DNA of 17,542 nt from an uncultured Lachnospiraceae bacterium (GTDB lineage: Bacteria; Bacillota_A; Clostridia; Lachnospirales; Lachnospiraceae), in contig CAMYVI010000019.1 of assembly GCA_947302185.1 (NCBI GenBank), forward strand, positions 1 to 17,542, written 5' to 3'. The position numbers were made by a program, and so were the translations under genes. The notes under the pieces were generated by a model. It was not told where the DNA came from and did no database searches. It worked only from the letters and a program-made list of their open reading frames with translations. Below are positions 16,624-17,542 of this stretch, piece after piece; the first letter of the stretch is position 1, and each line of letters opens with the position of its first letter.

Positions 16624-17542
16624 ATGGCTGCTAACAAGAAATCTGATGCCAAAGGAAAGAGACTCTCGAATAAAACAAATTATCATGCCGCATTCCTGAG
16701 CAGTCTTGAAATCCTGTTCTGGCAGTACCGCGAGCAGATTACCATGGTGCCCGAGAAGATCCTCAATGCGGAAGGCATAAGGATCGACATCCTTCTGATC
16801 AAGAAGGAACCTTCGTTAGAAATTGATTCCGACATTGCCAGGATATTCAGGGAGCATAATATCATTGAGTACAAGAGCTTCGATGACGCCCTGAATATTG
16901 ATGTGTTTGCAAAGGTAATGGCCTACGCCTATCTCTACAAATCGAAGGGACAGAGAGTCAACGCCATCCCCTTCAGCAATATGTGCGCCACCATCTATCG
17001 CCACGGGTACCCCGGAAAATTTTTTAAAACATTGAAGTTTTATGGGGCAGTCATAGAGAATCCGTACCCGGGAGTCTACTATGTCAAGGGACAGAGTCCC
17101 TTTCCAATACAGATTCTTGTAGGAAAAGAATTAGATCCTTGTGAATATTCAATGTTCCGGATATTGATGCCAAACGCCTTTGACGATGACATCCGCCGCT
17201 TCAAGGATATAGCTATGCAAAACTACGATGCTGCTTATCACAGGAGCGTCGATAACATCTTACAGATCAGCGTCTCTGTTAACCGGGAGACTTATGCCAG
17301 ATTACGAAAGGAGGAGCCGGATATGTGTGAAGCATTGCGTGAGTTGATGAAGGACGACTTCGATAAGGCAACAGAAGAAGCGAATAAAAGAGCTGACGAA
17401 GCAAATAAGAGAGCTGACGAGGCTGCTAAGAGAGCTGACGAGGCTACTAAGAAAGCTGACGTGACAATTAAAGAAGCTGAGGAAAGATCCAGAAAAGCTG
17501 AAGAAAAGTCCAGAAAAGCTGAAGAAAAATCCAGAAAAGCTG
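16624..17542 (+). CDS. PD-(D/E)XK nuclease-like protein with C-terminal coiled coil (truncated by the window edge)
   Basis: 306 codons are visible with no stop. The ATG at 16624 follows AAGAGGTGA (16608-16616). The first residues are Lys-rich. A PD-(D/E)XK-like signature is seen as IRIDILLIKK (Asp55) and IIEYKS (Glu82, Lys84), followed by conserved-looking blocks: FAKVMAYAYLYK, NPYPGVYYVKG, FPIQILVGKEL, ILQISVSVNRETY and MCEALRELMKDDF. This agrees with an uncharacterised family I recall in many copies in Lachnospiraceae, related by fold to Rpn-type and transposase-like nucleases; the family link is from memory. Residues 252 onward are a highly charged heptad array (EANKRAD, EAAKRAD, EKSRKAE), a probable coiled coil for oligomerisation, coded by 21-bp repeats. 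It is divergent from the surface genes and probably unrelated to them. Nuclease activity is untested. Confidence 0.75.
   Translation, partial: MAANKKSDAKGKRLSNKTNYHAAFLSSLEILFWQYREQITMVPEKILNAEGIRIDILLIKKEPSLEIDSDIARIFREHNIIEYKSFDDALNIDVFAKVMAYAYLYKSKGQRVNAIPFSNMCATIYRHGYPGKFFKTLKFYGAVIENPYPGVYYVKGQSPFPIQILVGKELDPCEYSMFRILMPNAFDDDIRRFKDIAMQNYDAAYHRSVDNILQISVSVNRETYARLRKEEPDMCEALRELMKDDFDKATEEANKRADEANKRADEAAKRADEATKKADVTIKEAEERSRKAEEKSRKAEEKSRKA
17377..17542 (+). repeat. Tandem 21-bp coding repeats (heptads), cut by the window end
   Basis: Seven full 21-bp units and 19 bases of an eighth encode EANKRAD, EANKRAD, EAAKRAD, EATKKAD, VTIKEAE, ERSRKAE, EKSRKAE and EKSRKA. They fall into two subfamilies, the first with the GAC ending and the last three with TCCAGAAAAGCTGA. 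This suggests two separate slippage expansions. The length probably varies between copies of the family. Confidence 0.9.

Noticed and set aside
16486..16686. 66-residue minus-strand open frame in the divergent gap
   Set aside because: It overlaps the start of the plus-strand PD-(D/E)XK gene, lacks a ribosome site and shows no recognisable features.
17087..17104. GGGAC...GTCCC inverted repeat inside the PD-(D/E)XK gene as another REP element
   Set aside because: The arms are only about seven bases, lie in well-formed coding sequence (KGQSPF), and do not share the GGTTCTT core.

Overview
The window looks like a piece of a Gram-positive gut-type Clostridia chromosome (Bacillota, probably Lachnospiraceae or a close relative). 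The reasons are the strong GGAGG-type ribosome binding sites, an LPXTG cell-wall sorting signal, very large surface adhesins built from CnaB/SpaA-like domains, a BspA-type leucine-rich-repeat protein, and a PD-(D/E)XK family I associate with Lachnospiraceae. Composition is mid-GC in most genes with AT-rich intergenic gaps. No rRNA, tRNA, CRISPR array, insertion sequence or replication origin is visible.

Layout. Three large genes lie on the minus strand and are read right to left: a secreted BspA-like protein (13656-16046), a 2419-residue sortase-anchored adhesin (5972-13231), and a second giant surface protein that starts at 5530 and runs off the left edge (at least 1843 residues). A fourth gene on the plus strand (from 16624) is divergent from them and runs off the right edge. 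It encodes a PD-(D/E)XK-like protein ending in a heptad-repeat coiled coil. The first two minus-strand genes each end in a hairpin terminator 27 to 28 bases past the stop. All three are separated by AT-rich gaps of 420 to 440 bases, so they are probably separate transcription units forming a surface-protein island rather than one operon.

How they relate. The two giants are paralogues. They share an N-terminal export segment (Trp, hydrophobic stretch with SC, then TTYxLxLPAIT), the following SFSVxGVVYTVDF module, and the fibrous adhesin core. They differ between these parts. The left protein has inserted a Cys/His tandem motif, a CHAP-like domain that has lost its catalytic Cys and His, and an Ala/Pro/Glu-rich 12-residue repeat linker. 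The right protein has an acidic insert, then a SpaA-like domain and six CnaB-type units before LPSTG. All three minus-strand products are predicted to act outside the cell, in adhesion, surface display or binding of host or diet ligands.

Most notable: the CHAP-like pseudoenzyme inside an adhesin; a decayed second copy of that gene's leader and start just upstream of it; a perfect 16-bp REP-like hairpin between the divergent genes at 16296-16330; and a dyad over the candidate promoter of the BspA-like gene. The many plus-strand open frames over the minus-strand genes are antisense shadows and are not annotated.
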